A stretch of 5,713 bases of DNA from Desulfuromonadaceae bacterium (GTDB taxonomy: Bacteria; Desulfobacterota; Desulfuromonadia; Geobacterales; Pseudopelobacteraceae). How positions within the stretch are numbered: the stretch's first letter is position 1; each line of letters begins with the position of its first letter. The stretch covers positions 1 through 5,713 of the forward strand of contig JAQUCQ010000229.1 of NCBI GenBank assembly GCA_028686145.1, read 5' to 3'. Below, in pieces: positions 5,709 through 5,713 of this stretch. Both the position numbers and the translations under genes were made by a program. Under the pieces are notes generated by a model, which was not told the origin of the DNA, did no database searches, and worked only from the letters and a program-made list of their open reading frames with translations.

Positions 5709-5713
5709 CATAC

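Overview
The window looks like a chromosomal segment of an anaerobic deltaproteobacterium, most likely of the Geobacter/Pelobacter type (Desulfuromonadota). This is inferred from gene content: anaerobic (cbi-type) cobalamin enzymes, a futalosine-pathway menaquinone gene, and a stand-alone Smr protein, an OmpA-type lipoprotein and a Dabb protein typical of that group. I recognise no mobile element, tRNA, rRNA or CRISPR array.

Left part, minus strand (1-3348). A compact biosynthetic operon reads right to left: cobM/cbiF, cbiG, pdxA, mqnE (cut by the left edge). Gaps are 1, 14 and 51 bases. A good sigma-70 promoter (TTGACA, 17 bp, TACAAG) lies just upstream of cobM, so cobM is probably the first gene. 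CobM/CbiF and CbiG catalyse consecutive steps of corrin ring contraction. PdxA makes a pyridoxal phosphate precursor, and MqnE, a radical SAM enzyme, makes aminodeoxyfutalosine for menaquinone. The operon thus joins three cofactor pathways.

Middle (3271-3463). A 193-bp divergent intergenic region carries back-to-back promoters, one for the cobalamin operon and one for the plus-strand genes.

Right part, plus strand (3401-5390). An OmpA-family lipoprotein with a long coiled coil is followed 4 bases later by an Smr-domain protein with a GTG start, then after 84 bases by a small Dabb (stress-responsive A/B barrel) protein.

Right end (5391-5713). A consensus-like promoter (TTGACG, 17 bp, TAGAAT) drives a leader of about 140 nt and then a very strong Shine-Dalgarno and ATG. 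A segment of the leader can form a 10-bp helix that covers the whole Shine-Dalgarno, suggesting translational control. The reading frame after the ATG is ambiguous. As read it gives a complete 38-residue peptide with a hydrophobic C-terminal half. From about the middle, however, another frame reads as more ordinary protein and stays open to the window end. So this is either a genuine small hydrophobic peptide or the start of a larger gene with a frameshift. It is the least explained part of the window.
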